64,000 nt of DNA from Splendidivirga corallicola (GTDB lineage Bacteria > Bacteroidota > Bacteroidia > Cytophagales > Cyclobacteriaceae), in assembly GCA_030442035.1 (NCBI GenBank), contig JAUJEA010000001.1:1333559-1397558 (forward strand), in the 5' to 3' direction. The translations under genes were made by a program, and so were the position numbers. The notes under the pieces were generated by a model. The model was not told the DNA's origin and searched no databases. It saw only the letters and a list, made by a program, of their open reading frames with translations. Shown here piece after piece: positions 45,616-54,119 of this stretch. Position 1 is the first letter of the stretch; every line of letters begins with the position of its first letter.

Positions 45616-48033
45616 TTATTTTCTTATAATTGCTCCAAGTTCATTTTCAAAAGAATGCATGAGTCGTTTCATCGTCTTATCAATCACCTTGTCGGTAAGT
45701 GTTTTGTTTTGATCCTGGAGGATGAACTTCAAAGCATAAGCTTTTTTATCATCTCCCAATCTTTCTCCTTCATAAACATCAAAAACGCTCACCTCTCTCA
45801 GTAACCAGTTCTCTTTTCTCTCTGTGATCTTTTTTATATCATCAAAAGATATTCCTTTGTTTATTACTAAGGAAAGATCTCTTCTTACTTCTGGGAACTT
45901 CGATATCTCCTGATAAAGCGTTTCTGTTTCACTTAATCTCAACAAATACTCCCAATCAAAATCAGCGTAAAAAACACCTTCTGTTATGTTCGTTTGATCG
46001 CTTATTTTTTGAGCCAGTTTCCCGAATCTCACAACTGTTTTCTCTTCCACGGAAAGATCAAGCCCATAACTGAATAAATCATCATGGATGGGAGTACTTC
46101 CGTAACTCTTAATTTTAAATTTATCTAAAATTTTATGAACAATAGAAGAAAGATCATAAAATTCTAACTGGCGTGCCTTATTGATCCAATTTTCATCCTG
46201 CGCATCTCCGGTCATAAATATTGCCAACCTCTTTTCTTCCTCATAGGCGTCTTTCCTCTTGAAATAGTTAGTCCCAAATTCAAAAAGCTTCAGGTTTCTT
46301 TGTCTGCGATTTTGGTTATGTGAAATTACTTCCAAACCTGAAAAAACCAATGTCTGTCGCAACACTTCCAAGTCCTCACTCAGCTTGTTGAGTACTACAA
46401 CATTCTCATTCTCTTTCAAGTGTGAAGAATGTTCGGCATAGGATGGGCTTGTCAGAGAATTTGTAATGATCTCACTGAATCCACTTCCAGCCAACAGCTC
46501 TGAAACACTTTGTTGCAACTTTTCTTTGTCGATCTTTGGAAAATCAGACAGGAAATCAGCTCCAAAATGTTCCGGGATCTCCACATTATTGAAACCGTAA
46601 ATTCTAAGTATTTCTTCTATCACATCTGCTTCCCGTTGCACATCCACACGATAGGGAGGAATAATGGCTTTAAAACCCTCTTCTGACTCATGACCGATGC
46701 TAATATCAAGTTGCTCAAGAATAGCTCTAATGGTCTTTTTATCAAGTTTTTTCCCAATAAGCCTGTTGATATTTTTGTAGGTTACATCAACTTCAAAATC
46801 TTTTATTGGTTCAGGGTAAATATCAATGATATCAGACGATATTTTTCCTCCACAAATCTCTTTTATGAGGATTGCTGCCCTTTTTAAAGCATACACAGTG
46901 ATATTTGGATCTGTTCCTCGCTCATATCTGAAAGAGGCATCGGTTTTGAGTCCATGGTGCATAGCTGTTTTTCGGACATAGTCAGGAGAAAAATAAGCGC
47001 TTTCCAAAAAGATATTTTTGGTTTTCTCGGTAACACCGGATTTGGTTCCTCCGAAAACCCCTGCGATGCACATTCCCTCCTCCTCATTGCAAATCATCAA
47101 ATCATTAGGTTCCAGCTTCCTTTCTTTTTCATCCAGGGTAACAAATTTCGAACCAGCCGGGAGTGTTTTAACAATCACTTTCTTTCCTTTGACCTGATTG
47201 GCATCAAAAGCATGCAAGGGTTGCCCTAATTCATGCAAAATGAAATTAGTAGAGTCAACTGCATTGTTGATGGGCGCAAGACCAATGGACCTTAGTTTAT
47301 TCTTCAACCATTCCGGTGACTCAGCAATGGTAACATTGCTGATCGTCAATGCGGAATATCGTGGACAGCCGTTAGCATCTTCAACGCTCACATCAATTTT
47401 TAAGTCATTGTTGTCGATTGTAAAATCCTCCACCGATGGAAGGGAAATCGGTCTCTCCAATACAGCCTTCAGATCTCGTGCTGTTCCAATGTGAGAAGCA
47501 GCGTCAGCTCTATTTGGTGTCAGGCCAATTTCCAAAATGTAGTCAGGCTTAAGTTCGAAATAGTCGGAAGCTGGTGTTCCTGGTTTAAAATCAGTTTCCA
47601 GAACCATAATACCATCGTGGGACTCTCCGATTCCAATTTCATCTTCAGCACAAATCATTCCTTCAGATACTGCTCCCCTTATCTTGGCTTTCTTAATTTT
47701 AAAAGGATCACCGCCACTAGGGTAAAGTGTTGTTCCAACCGTAGCAACAATTACTTTTTGCCCGGCCGCAACATTTGGTGCCCCACATACAATTGGTAAT
47801 GATGATCCATTGCCAACATCAACTGTAGTTACACTTAGTTTGTCTGCATCAGGATGTTTGTCACAAGTCAGTACCTCACCAATCACAAGACCATTCAGTC
47901 CCCCTTCAATTTGTTCGAATTTCTCAATGCCTTCTACTTCCAGACCGGTTTGTGTCAGTAATTCACTTACCTCTTCAGGTGTTTTGTCCTGAACATCGAT
48001 GTAGTCTCCCAACCAATTAAGAGATATTTTCAT
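45616..48033 (-). CDS. pheT: Phenylalanyl-tRNA synthetase beta subunit
   Basis: PheT, with PheS, charges tRNA-Phe; the beta chain carries the editing and tRNA-binding parts. Domains in order: B1 start (MKISLNWLGDYIDV), an EMAP/OB tRNA-binding domain (~40-150, with CDKHPDADKLSVTTVDVG), the B3/4 editing domain (~215-390, with LHELGQPLHAFDANQV and NLMICNEEEGMCIAGVFGG-like text), B5 (~405-475), the catalytic-like core, and the FDX-ACB anticodon domain at the end (KFPEVRRDLSLVINKGISF). 805 residues, normal. The pheS partner is not adjacent. ATG start. Confidence 0.98.
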   Translation of the reverse strand: MKISLNWLGDYIDVQDKTPEEVSELLTQTGLEVEGIEKFEQIEGGLNGLVIGEVLTCDKHPDADKLSVTTVDVGNGSSLPIVCGAPNVAAGQKVIVATVGTTLYPSGGDPFKIKKAKIRGAVSEGMICAEDEIGIGESHDGIMVLETDFKPGTPASDYFELKPDYILEIGLTPNRADAASHIGTARDLKAVLERPISLPSVEDFTIDNNDLKIDVSVEDANGCPRYSALTISNVTIAESPEWLKNKLRSIGLAPINNAVDSTNFILHELGQPLHAFDANQVKGKKVIVKTLPAGSKFVTLDEKERKLEPNDLMICNEEEGMCIAGVFGGTKSGVTEKTKNIFLESAYFSPDYVRKTAMHHGLKTDASFRYERGTDPNITVYALKRAAILIKEICGGKISSDIIDIYPEPIKDFEVDVTYKNINRLIGKKLDKKTIRAILEQLDISIGHESEEGFKAIIPPYRVDVQREADVIEEILRIYGFNNVEIPEHFGADFLSDFPKIDKEKLQQSVSELLAGSGFSEIITNSLTSPSYAEHSSHLKENENVVVLNKLSEDLEVLRQTLVFSGLEVISHNQNRRQRNLKLFEFGTNYFKRKDAYEEEKRLAIFMTGDAQDENWINKARQLEFYDLSSIVHKILDKFKIKSYGSTPIHDDLFSYGLDLSVEEKTVVRFGKLAQKISDQTNITEGVFYADFDWEYLLRLSETETLYQEISKFPEVRRDLSLVINKGISFDDIKKITERKENWLLREVSVFDVYEGERLGDDKKAYALKFILQDQNKTLTDKVIDKTMKRLMHSFENELGAIIRK

Positions 48034-48079
48034 TTCGTACGAATGTTTATACTTTACTAGATTCTTTAAACCACACTAT

Positions 48080-48109
48080 CCTGATACATAAATTTCAGTT
48101 GGTATCAGG
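48080..48109. repeat. Short inverted repeat between pheT and the DUF1684 gene
   Basis: Arms CCTGATAC (48080-48087) and GTATCAGG (48102-48109), 14-base spacer. The CTGATAC/GTATCAG core resembles the unit of the repeat near recA (ACTGATACC at 12690-12698). No U tract, so not a classic terminator. Confidence 0.55.
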
Positions 48110-48194
48110 CACAACTTGTTTTGGTGGTTAAGTTAAAACAGGCCACTTTTGCTCAATTGGCAAAATTAATGATTTCAGTGATTTGCAAAGCAGG

Positions 48195-48836
48195 TCAGTT
48201 GATTTTTTGAAAAGTTTTTTCACCGGCCAATATGGCAATCTTCAAATGATTTTCTGCCGGTGGAAATGGACAACTATATTGATCATTATATGCACAATAA
48301 GGATTATAGGCCAAATTAAAATCAATCACTAGCTCATTTTTTTCGGGCATTTCAAAATCGAGGTACCTGCCTGCTCCATATGTTTGTTCAGCGCTAGTCT
48401 CATCAGTGAATGGAAGAAACAATAAGTTACTTTGCAATGGATCAGTGGATTGAAGTACCAATAATTGATGTGATGCGCCATTCAGTTCAAATTGAGCATG
48501 TGCAAATTTCTTATACCTTTTCTCTTTACCATCTGATGTGGCCATAGTCAAAAATGCATCTTGAGGGAAAGGAAGTAACTTGGCGACTATCTTGTAATTT
48601 GCATTTACGTCAAAATAGCTCAATCCCCTGAAAAACCTCTTGTCCTCTGCACTTAATGGCGATGATTCTGATTCTTTCATATAGAGATCTTTCTCATCAC
48701 GCTCACCCTGAACGGATGCAAGATAGTCCTGTTCTGCTTCCTTTGGAACCTCCTCAGTGGTTCCACTGAAAGAATAGATCATTGTCCCAATGACAACCAC
48801 TAAAACCACAATAAATAAAACCCTCGTATTTTTCAT
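48195..48836 (-). CDS. DUF1684 domain-containing exported or anchored protein
   Basis: This is a member of DUF1684, a Bacteroidota/Actinobacteria family of unknown function. From ATG 48836 an N-terminal hydrophobic segment (MKNTRVLFIVVLVVVIGTMIY) anchors or exports the 213-residue protein. Family marks are the FRGLSYFDVNANYKIVAKL segment, the beta segment AHAQFELNGASHQLLVLQS, and the end block DFNLAYNPYCAYNDQYSCPFPPAENHL (in parts), whose Cys pair and NPYC-YN motif are characteristic. The frame is open to 48881, but the shorter start gives a clean anchor. It is transcribed from its own region between radC and pheT on the minus strand. Confidence 0.88.
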   Translation of the reverse strand: MKNTRVLFIVVLVVVIGTMIYSFSGTTEEVPKEAEQDYLASVQGERDEKDLYMKESESSPLSAEDKRFFRGLSYFDVNANYKIVAKLLPFPQDAFLTMATSDGKEKRYKKFAHAQFELNGASHQLLVLQSTDPLQSNLLFLPFTDETSAEQTYGAGRYLDFEMPEKNELVIDFNLAYNPYCAYNDQYSCPFPPAENHLKIAILAGEKTFQKIN

Positions 48837-48948
48837 GATCGAATTGCTAGCATCTGCTATTTTCTTAAGAATCAGTTCCAAGCATAAATTTACTCAACTT
48901 CCATTATTCAAAAAATAATTATTGAGGAACAACATACTTTCTAAGTAT

Positions 48949-49653
48949 TTATAACATTCCTTCATCTGCGAAGCTAAAATAACTTTCATCGGTAAAAATA
49001 ATGTGATCCAGTATTGGAATTTCCATTACTTTGCCGGCGTCTTTTAATTTTTTTGTTAGCAGTATATCGGCCTGACTTGGTTGCAAGTTGCCGGATGGAT
49101 GGTTATGCACCAAAATCACTGCGCTGGCCCTGTTTTCAAGAGCTGCTTTGAAAATCATTTTAGGATCGGCTACAGTTCCTGAGAGACCTCCTGTACTAAT
49201 GGTATGTTTTTTAATGACACTGTTAGCACGGTTCATCAGTATTATCCAAAAAAACTCATTTGGTTGATCCAGCAGATCTGGCCTAATCAAATCATAAGCA
49301 TCTTGCGAACATCTTATCTTAGGCCTTTCAGCTGATTCGGTCTTTCTCCTTCTCCTTCCCAATTCAAGGGCGCTGACTATTGTTATAGCCCTTGCCTCAC
49401 CAATTCCTCTGAATTTCCGCAGATCATTAACATCAAGCTTAGCCAATTGATTTATATCATTCCCAACATCTTTCAAAATAATTTTCGCAATATCAACCGC
49501 ACTTAATGATTTAGTTCCCGAACCTATTAATATTCCTATCAATTCGGCATTTGATAATGTTGCCTTTCCTTTTGAGAGTAATTTTTCTCTTGGGCGATCC
49601 TCTTTGGCCCAATCGAGTATTTTGAGGTCATTTTTTCTTTCCATGCGATCCAT
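48949..49653 (-). CDS. radC: RadC family (JAB/MPN) protein
   Basis: The RadC/MPN+ family is a JAMM metalloprotease-like fold; the old link to DNA repair is weak and the real substrate unknown. An N-terminal helix-hairpin-helix region (GIGEARAITIVSALELGRR, ~70-88) is followed by the JAMM motif HNHPSGNLQPSQAD (~190-203, two His and Asp), with the catalytic Glu-like position in the strand NEFFWIILMN. 234 residues, the usual length. ATG at 49653 chosen; ATG three codons later is also possible. It lies between rpsT and the DUF1684 gene on the minus strand. Confidence 0.93.
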   Translation of the reverse strand: MDRMERKNDLKILDWAKEDRPREKLLSKGKATLSNAELIGILIGSGTKSLSAVDIAKIILKDVGNDINQLAKLDVNDLRKFRGIGEARAITIVSALELGRRRRKTESAERPKIRCSQDAYDLIRPDLLDQPNEFFWIILMNRANSVIKKHTISTGGLSGTVADPKMIFKAALENRASAVILVHNHPSGNLQPSQADILLTKKLKDAGKVMEIPILDHIIFTDESYFSFADEGML

Positions 49654-49689
49654 AGTATTGAGCTGGTTTATTAAATACTAAAATAAAAA

Positions 49690-49716
49690 AGCCTTATGTA
49701 ATAGTAACATAAGGCT
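49690..49716 (-). terminator. rpsT terminator
   Basis: A 10-bp perfect stem (49690-49699 / 49707-49716) with a 7-base loop; minus-strand transcripts end in six or more Us, 23 bases after the rpsT stop. It insulates radC from rpsT. Confidence 0.9.
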
Positions 49717-49738
49717 CAAATTTTTTGTATATCTTCTA

Positions 49739-49993
49739 CTAGGCCAGGCTGTTTACATATTTTGCCAGCTTAGACTTATTGTTGGCTGCCTTATTCTTGT
49801 GAATAATGTTCCTTTTTGCCAGTTTATCCAACATCCCAGTCACTTTCTTGAAAAGTTCTTGTGCTTCTGCTTTATCGGTTGTTTGTCTTAACCTTTTAAC
49901 GAAGGTTCTGGTAGTTTTGTGCTGATACCTGTTTCTAAGACGCTTTGCGTTATTTGATCTGATTCTCTTTAAAGCCGACTTATGATTTGCCAT
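49739..49993 (-). CDS. rpsT: 30S ribosomal protein S20
   Basis: S20 is a small helical protein binding 16S rRNA near the decoding-site helix 44. The 84-residue protein is basic with the family opening [21 protein letters not shown] (shown in parts) and the tail [29 protein letters not shown], a hallmark. ATG start. Monocistronic, with an excellent promoter and a terminator. Confidence 0.97.
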   Translation of the reverse strand: MANHKSALKRIRSNNAKRLRNRYQHKTTRTFVKRLRQTTDKAEAQELFKKVTGMLDKLAKRNIIHKNKAANNKSKLAKYVNSLA

Positions 49994-50035
49994 ATTATTT
50001 TCAACTCAGTGAAATACCCTATTTTTTAAAGAATG

Positions 50036-50066
50036 CAAATGTAATACTAATTATAGAAATCACAAA
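50036..50066 (-). promoter_or_regulatory. rpsT promoter (Bacteroidota type)
   Basis: On the minus strand TTTG (50066-50063), a 19-base spacer, and TACATTTG (50043-50036) make a complete TTTG-N19-TAnnTTTG promoter, 42 bases before the rpsT ATG. Confidence 0.85.
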
Positions 50067-50284
50067 ACTCTTTTGATTAATTAGTGAGAGAATCGACTTT
50101 AAAATTCTGAAACAATATCTGTGGATCAATCCTCCATGTTATCAGAAAGATAGGTGGAATTGTGCCAAAGTGTTGAAGTTTAAGTTAAAAAGAGTTTTCT
50201 GACACGATAATTTGTGGAAGCCTTAAACCTTGAGGATAATTTTTGTTTGTGACTAAAAAATGTTTAATTGAACCAAATCAAGCT

Positions 50285-51274
50285 ATGGATGTCATGACCA
50301 GAAAAATCACTTTTATCATTATTGCTGTAATCCCTTGCCTAACTGGCTTCAATATATGGGGATTCTTTGCTCATCAAAAAATCAATGAGCTCGCCATATT
50401 CAGTCTACCTCCGGAAATGTTTGCCTTTTATAAAAGAAATGTTATTTACATTACCGAAAATGCTGTAAACCCAGATAAACGGCGATATGCAGTAAAGAGC
50501 GAAGGACCAAAGCATTATATCGACCTTGATATGTATCATAAAAACAATGCCAACAGGCCACCGAAGTATTGGAACATGGCAATTGAAAAATATGGTATTG
50601 ACTCATTGTTGGCAAAAGGGATTGCTCCCTGGCATATTCAATTGATGAAGCAATTGCTGACCAAAGCCTTCCAGGAAAAAAATCCAAAAGATATTTTAAA
50701 ATACTCGACCGAGATAGGACATTACCTCGCTGACATACATGTTCCCTTGCATACCACCAGCAACTACAATGGCCAGCTTACCAACCAACATGGTATTCAT
50801 GGATTTTGGGAGTCAAGATTGCCAGAGTTGTTTTCTAAAGATTACGATTTTTTTGTTGGGAAAGCGATCTATATCAACGACACCCAAGAGACGGTCTGGG
50901 ACATTGTGATGCGATCCAATGAAATGGTTGATTCTGTACTAAACATTGAAAAACAACTGACAATCGAATTCCCTCCTGATAAAAAATATAGTTTTGAAGA
51001 AAGAAATGGCCGCCTTGTCAAAGTATATTCAAAAGCATTTTCAACAGCTTATCACAATAAACTCTCCGGAATGGTTGAACGCCGTATGAGGTCCTCAGTA
51101 CACATGATCTCCAGTTTTTGGTACACCTGCTGGGTTGATGCCGGCCAACCCAATCTGGATGACTTATTGGATTTTAAATTCTCAGAAGAAGAAATAAAGA
51201 TATTTCAACAAGAAAGCCTTAAATGGCAAAATAAAATTTACCGGGGACGTGATCATGAGGCCCTGGAAAACTAA
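50285..51274 (+). CDS. Zinc-dependent phospholipase C / S1-P1 nuclease-like exported protein
   Basis: The His/Asp pattern fits the trinuclear-zinc phospholipase C and S1/P1 nuclease superfamily: an opening Trp and WGFFAHQ motif, PKHYIDLDMYH, then GHYLADIHVPLHTTSN and a distal HGIHGFWE motif, whose His, Asp and Glu would bind three zinc ions. An N-terminal signal segment (KITFIIIAVIPCLTGFNIW) shows export, and the Trp at its end would be the mature N-terminus, as in PLC enzymes. 329 residues from ATG 50285; the frame extends to a TTG at 50243. The substrate (phospholipid or nucleic acid) cannot be decided. It is monocistronic, convergent with ettA. Confidence 0.85.
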   Translation: MDVMTRKITFIIIAVIPCLTGFNIWGFFAHQKINELAIFSLPPEMFAFYKRNVIYITENAVNPDKRRYAVKSEGPKHYIDLDMYHKNNANRPPKYWNMAIEKYGIDSLLAKGIAPWHIQLMKQLLTKAFQEKNPKDILKYSTEIGHYLADIHVPLHTTSNYNGQLTNQHGIHGFWESRLPELFSKDYDFFVGKAIYINDTQETVWDIVMRSNEMVDSVLNIEKQLTIEFPPDKKYSFEERNGRLVKVYSKAFSTAYHNKLSGMVERRMRSSVHMISSFWYTCWVDAGQPNLDDLLDFKFSEEEIKIFQQESLKWQNKIYRGRDHEALEN

Positions 51275-51307
51275 TTCAATATCTCTAGATCTCTATGCAG
51301 AAGTAAA

Positions 51308-52987
51308 TCAAACTAATTTTTTGTATTTGATTCTTTTCGGTTCCCAGTCTCCCAAGCGTTTCTTTTTGTTTTCTTCATATTCGGTAAAGTTACCTTCAAA
51401 CCAGTAGGTTTGTGAGTCACCTTCGAATGCCAGAATGTGTGTTGCCACCCTATCGAGAAACCAGCGGTCATGTGATATAATAACTGCACACCCTCCAAAA
51501 TTATCAAGCGCCTCTTCCAGAGCACGTAGTGTATTTACATCCAGATCATTGGTAGGCTCATCTAATAATAACAGATTAGCACCCTGTTTTAAAGTCAGTG
51601 CCAAATGAACCCTGTTCCTTTCACCGCCGGAAAGCACTCCCACTTTCTTTTCCTGATCAGAACCACTGAAATTGAATTTACTTACATAAGCCCTGGAGTT
51701 AATTTGCTTTCCGCCTAGTTCAATTAAATCATTGCCGCCTGAAATGACTTCCCACACCGTTTTGTTAGGATCAAGGTTTGTATGTTCCTGATCCACATAA
51801 GCGATGTCCACAGTTGATCCTACTTCAAATGTACCATTATCCGGCTCTTCTCGTTTTGTGATAAGATTAAACAATGTGGTTTTCCCGGCACCGTTAGGGC
51901 CAATAATTCCAACAATCCCTCCTTGTGGAAGCGAAAAGTCTAAATTTTCAAAAAGTAATTTTTCTCCAAACGCTTTTGATACACCTTTTGCATCAATGAC
52001 TTTGGAACCTAACCTTTCGCCAGGCGGTATAAAGAGCTCTAATTTTGCCTCTTTTTCTTTGGCCTCCTGGCCTAATAGTTTCTCATATGAGCTAAGACGC
52101 GCTTTGGCTTTAGCATGCCTGCCCTTGGGTGTCATCCTAATCCATTCCAGTTCACGCTGCAATGTTCTTTGTCTTTTCGACTCGGTTTTTTCCTCCTGAG
52201 CCAATCGATTTTGTTTTTGCTCCAGCCAGGATGAATAATTTCCTTTCCACGGAATACCTTCCCCTCTATCCAACTCCAGGATCCAACCAGCCACATTATC
52301 CAGGAAGTACCTGTCGTGGGTAACTGCAATCACGGTACCCTTGTATTGTTGCAGGTGCTGTTCCAGCCATAATACAGATTCGGCATCCAGGTGGTTAGTT
52401 GGTTCATCCAGCAGCAGAACATCCGGCTCTTGTAGTAGCAACCGACATAAAGCGACTCTTCTTTTTTCCCCTCCTGAAAGATTAGCAATTTTGGCTTCGG
52501 CTGGAGGTGTTCTTAACGCATCCATCGCTCTCTCCAACTTGTTATCGAGCTCCCAGGCATTATGATTATCAAGTTTTTCCTGTACTTCGCCTTGTCTTTC
52601 AATCAATTTATTCATGGCATTAGGATCTTCCATGAGCTCCGGATCAGCAAATTTCAGATTGATATCCTCAAATTCTTTTAACAGATCCACTATTTCCTGC
52701 ACCCCTTCCTCAACTACTTCTTTAACAGTTTTATCAGGATCAATTTTTGGCTCCTGTTCCAGCAGTCCTACGGAGTATCCAGGAGAAAAAACCACTTCAC
52801 CCTGATATTCAGTGTCCAATCCAGCGATTATTCTAAGTAAGGATGATTTACCCGAACCATTAAGCCCTAATACTCCGATTTTGGCTCCATAAAAAAATGA
52901 TAAATGGATATTCTTCAGTACTTGTTTTTGAGGTGGGTAGATCTTATTTACCCTGGCCATTGAAAAAATGATCTTTTCGTCGCTCAT
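51308..52987 (-). CDS. ettA: Energy-dependent translational throttle protein EttA (ABC-F)
   Basis: EttA is an ABC-F ATPase that binds the ribosomal E site and tunes early elongation to energy charge. Two ABC domains: Walker A GLNGSGKSS (N-terminal) and GPNGAGKTT (C-terminal); signatures LSGGEKRR and LSGGERNR; Walker B motifs LLLDEPTNHLDAES and LLLDEPTNDLD. Between them is the P-site tRNA interaction motif region with TLQRELEWIRMTPKGRHAKAKARL, typical of EttA rather than other ABC-F proteins. 559 residues from ATG 52987; the frame extends 12 codons further to 53023 without family likeness. It is transcribed alone. Confidence 0.95.
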   Translation of the reverse strand: MSDEKIIFSMARVNKIYPPQKQVLKNIHLSFFYGAKIGVLGLNGSGKSSLLRIIAGLDTEYQGEVVFSPGYSVGLLEQEPKIDPDKTVKEVVEEGVQEIVDLLKEFEDINLKFADPELMEDPNAMNKLIERQGEVQEKLDNHNAWELDNKLERAMDALRTPPAEAKIANLSGGEKRRVALCRLLLQEPDVLLLDEPTNHLDAESVLWLEQHLQQYKGTVIAVTHDRYFLDNVAGWILELDRGEGIPWKGNYSSWLEQKQNRLAQEEKTESKRQRTLQRELEWIRMTPKGRHAKAKARLSSYEKLLGQEAKEKEAKLELFIPPGERLGSKVIDAKGVSKAFGEKLLFENLDFSLPQGGIVGIIGPNGAGKTTLFNLITKREEPDNGTFEVGSTVDIAYVDQEHTNLDPNKTVWEVISGGNDLIELGGKQINSRAYVSKFNFSGSDQEKKVGVLSGGERNRVHLALTLKQGANLLLLDEPTNDLDVNTLRALEEALDNFGGCAVIISHDRWFLDRVATHILAFEGDSQTYWFEGNFTEYEENKKKRLGDWEPKRIKYKKLV

Positions 52988-53312
52988 TGTATTTCTGGTG
53001 ATATATGGAAGATTAAATATCAAATTTCACAAATGAACCTGCTTAGGGCTTTCTTCATCTGTTGCGCAAATATGACAAATAAATGGAGTTTCACATTTGA
53101 TTTTGTGCAATAATTTCACTATTATCCTTGTTTGGAAATAAATATGAATTATAAAAAAGTCTGATTTTAATGTAAATTTTTTCATTTCAGAAAAGTTTAC
53201 CTTGGAGCAAAACCTTTTAAAAAATGCTCCGTTTAACCAAAAGTTTTATAGAAGCCTGCTTTTCATTAGGTTACAATTTGAACAGGTTGGCATATATATG
53301 AAAAAATTACTA
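52988..53312. other. Divergent intergenic region
   Basis: This very AT-rich stretch lies between ettA (minus) and the DUF2795 gene (plus). It holds a weak 6-bp hairpin (GGAGCA at 53204 / TGCTCC at 53225) and the start of the DUF2795 promoter at its right end. No coding frame was seen. Confidence 0.45.
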
Positions 53313-53342
53313 TTTGATTTTTTAAATTAAATTCTATTTTTG
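53313..53342 (+). promoter_or_regulatory. Promoter of the DUF2795 gene (Bacteroidota type)
   Basis: TTTG at 53313-53316, an 18-base spacer, and TATTTTTG at 53335-53342 make a TTTG / TAnnTTTG promoter 38 bases before the ATG. Confidence 0.8.
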
Positions 53343-53363
53343 CGAAAAATTTAAACAAGTATT

Positions 53364-53370
53364 AAGGAGG
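53364..53370 (+). promoter_or_regulatory. Strong Shine-Dalgarno site AAGGAGG
   Basis: AAGGAGG lies nine bases before the ATG at 53380, the full consensus. Bacteroidota genes rarely use an SD; other genes here have A-rich upstream regions instead. Confidence 0.85.
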
Positions 53371-53379
53371 GAAAATACT

Positions 53380-53601
53380 ATGTATTGGACATTAGAACTT
53401 GCCTCTTATTTAGAGGATGCCCCATGGCCCGCGACTAAGGATGAATTGATTGATTATTCAATTCGTACCGGTACTCCACTTGAGGTGGTAGAGAATTTGC
53501 AGGAGTTGGAGGATGACGGTCAACCTTATGAGAGCATCGAGGAGATATGGCCGGATTATCCAACCAAAGAAGATTTTTTCTTCAACGAAGACGAATACTA
53601 G
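53380..53601 (+). CDS. DUF2795-like small acidic protein
   Basis: The 73-residue protein has the DUF2795 core: LASYLEDAPWPATKDELIDYSIRTGTPLEVVENLQEL (in parts) and ends with an acidic tail, DYPTKEDFFFNEDEY. It is very acidic and may bind a basic protein or nucleic acid; the function is unknown. I believe this form is strongly conserved across Bacteroidota, including the tail. It is monocistronic with a consensus promoter, a full Shine-Dalgarno and a long terminator, all signs of high or well-controlled expression. Confidence 0.85.
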   Translation: MYWTLELASYLEDAPWPATKDELIDYSIRTGTPLEVVENLQELEDDGQPYESIEEIWPDYPTKEDFFFNEDEY

Positions 53602-53619
53602 CTTAATAAAAGACTCTGT

Positions 53620-53663
53620 AAAGGCAGCATTTAAGTTTTGTCACTTAAATGCTGCCTTTCTTT
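53620..53663 (+). terminator. Terminator of the DUF2795 gene
   Basis: A perfect 17-bp stem (53620-53636 / 53643-53659) with a 6-base loop and Ts after it, 18 bases after the stop. The longest perfect terminator stem in the window apart from the ispD/susD one. Confidence 0.9.
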
Positions 53664-53774
53664 GTTCATACCCTTATCCTATCATTTATATTAAAAATCC
53701 AGCAATATAGGATCAAGCCGAATTTCTGAGGGCAGATTGTACTAGGTATAGATTTTAAAGCCTTCCAAGTGGTG

Positions 53775-53836
53775 GGTTAATCTGTGCTGGGTGTCAGATA
53801 TTTGAAAATATCAGACACCTCCGGTTTCAATTAACC
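53775..53836. repeat. Intergenic hairpin repeat with GGTGTC core
   Basis: An inner 14-bp stem with one mismatch (GGTGTCAGATATTT at 53790-53803 opposite AAATATCAGACACC at 53806-53819) is framed by an outer 7-bp stem GGTTAAT (53775-53781) / ATTAACC (53830-53836). It is a near-complete palindrome of about 62 bases. Confidence 0.75.
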
Positions 53837-53930
53837 TCCCTTGGTTTAATTAGAAATCAAATGTTGTGTCTCTTAACAATTAAGGCATTTAATGATATTG
53901 GGTAGATAGTGCTTCGAGCCAGCGAGATGT

Positions 53931-53953
53931 ACAGACACCCTAGAGGTGTCAGA
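53931..53953. repeat. Second hairpin with GACACC core
   Basis: CAGACACC (53932-53939) and GGTGTC (53945-53950) form a short stem around CTAGA; the text CAGACACC repeats the core of the larger palindrome 100 bases to the left. Confidence 0.6.
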
Positions 53954-54119
53954 CATCGGTGATAGCTTGAAAATTCAATGGTTCCAATCCCTGTTTCTTC
54001 AAATAGACATTTTCTGCTTTATTGTTAGGTTTTCAACATAGAAGGTTTTTTGCTTGATCCGTAATACACCATGCTAGAAAGAGGACATTTGGGACAATCC
54101 ACATCTAAACACCATGATC

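Larger units (their letters stand above)
53664..54119. other. Intergenic block with palindromic repeats
   Basis: No open frame with protein character. It holds two repeat hairpins (53775-53836 and 53931-53953), listed separately, that share the core CAGACACC with each other. Confidence 0.6.
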
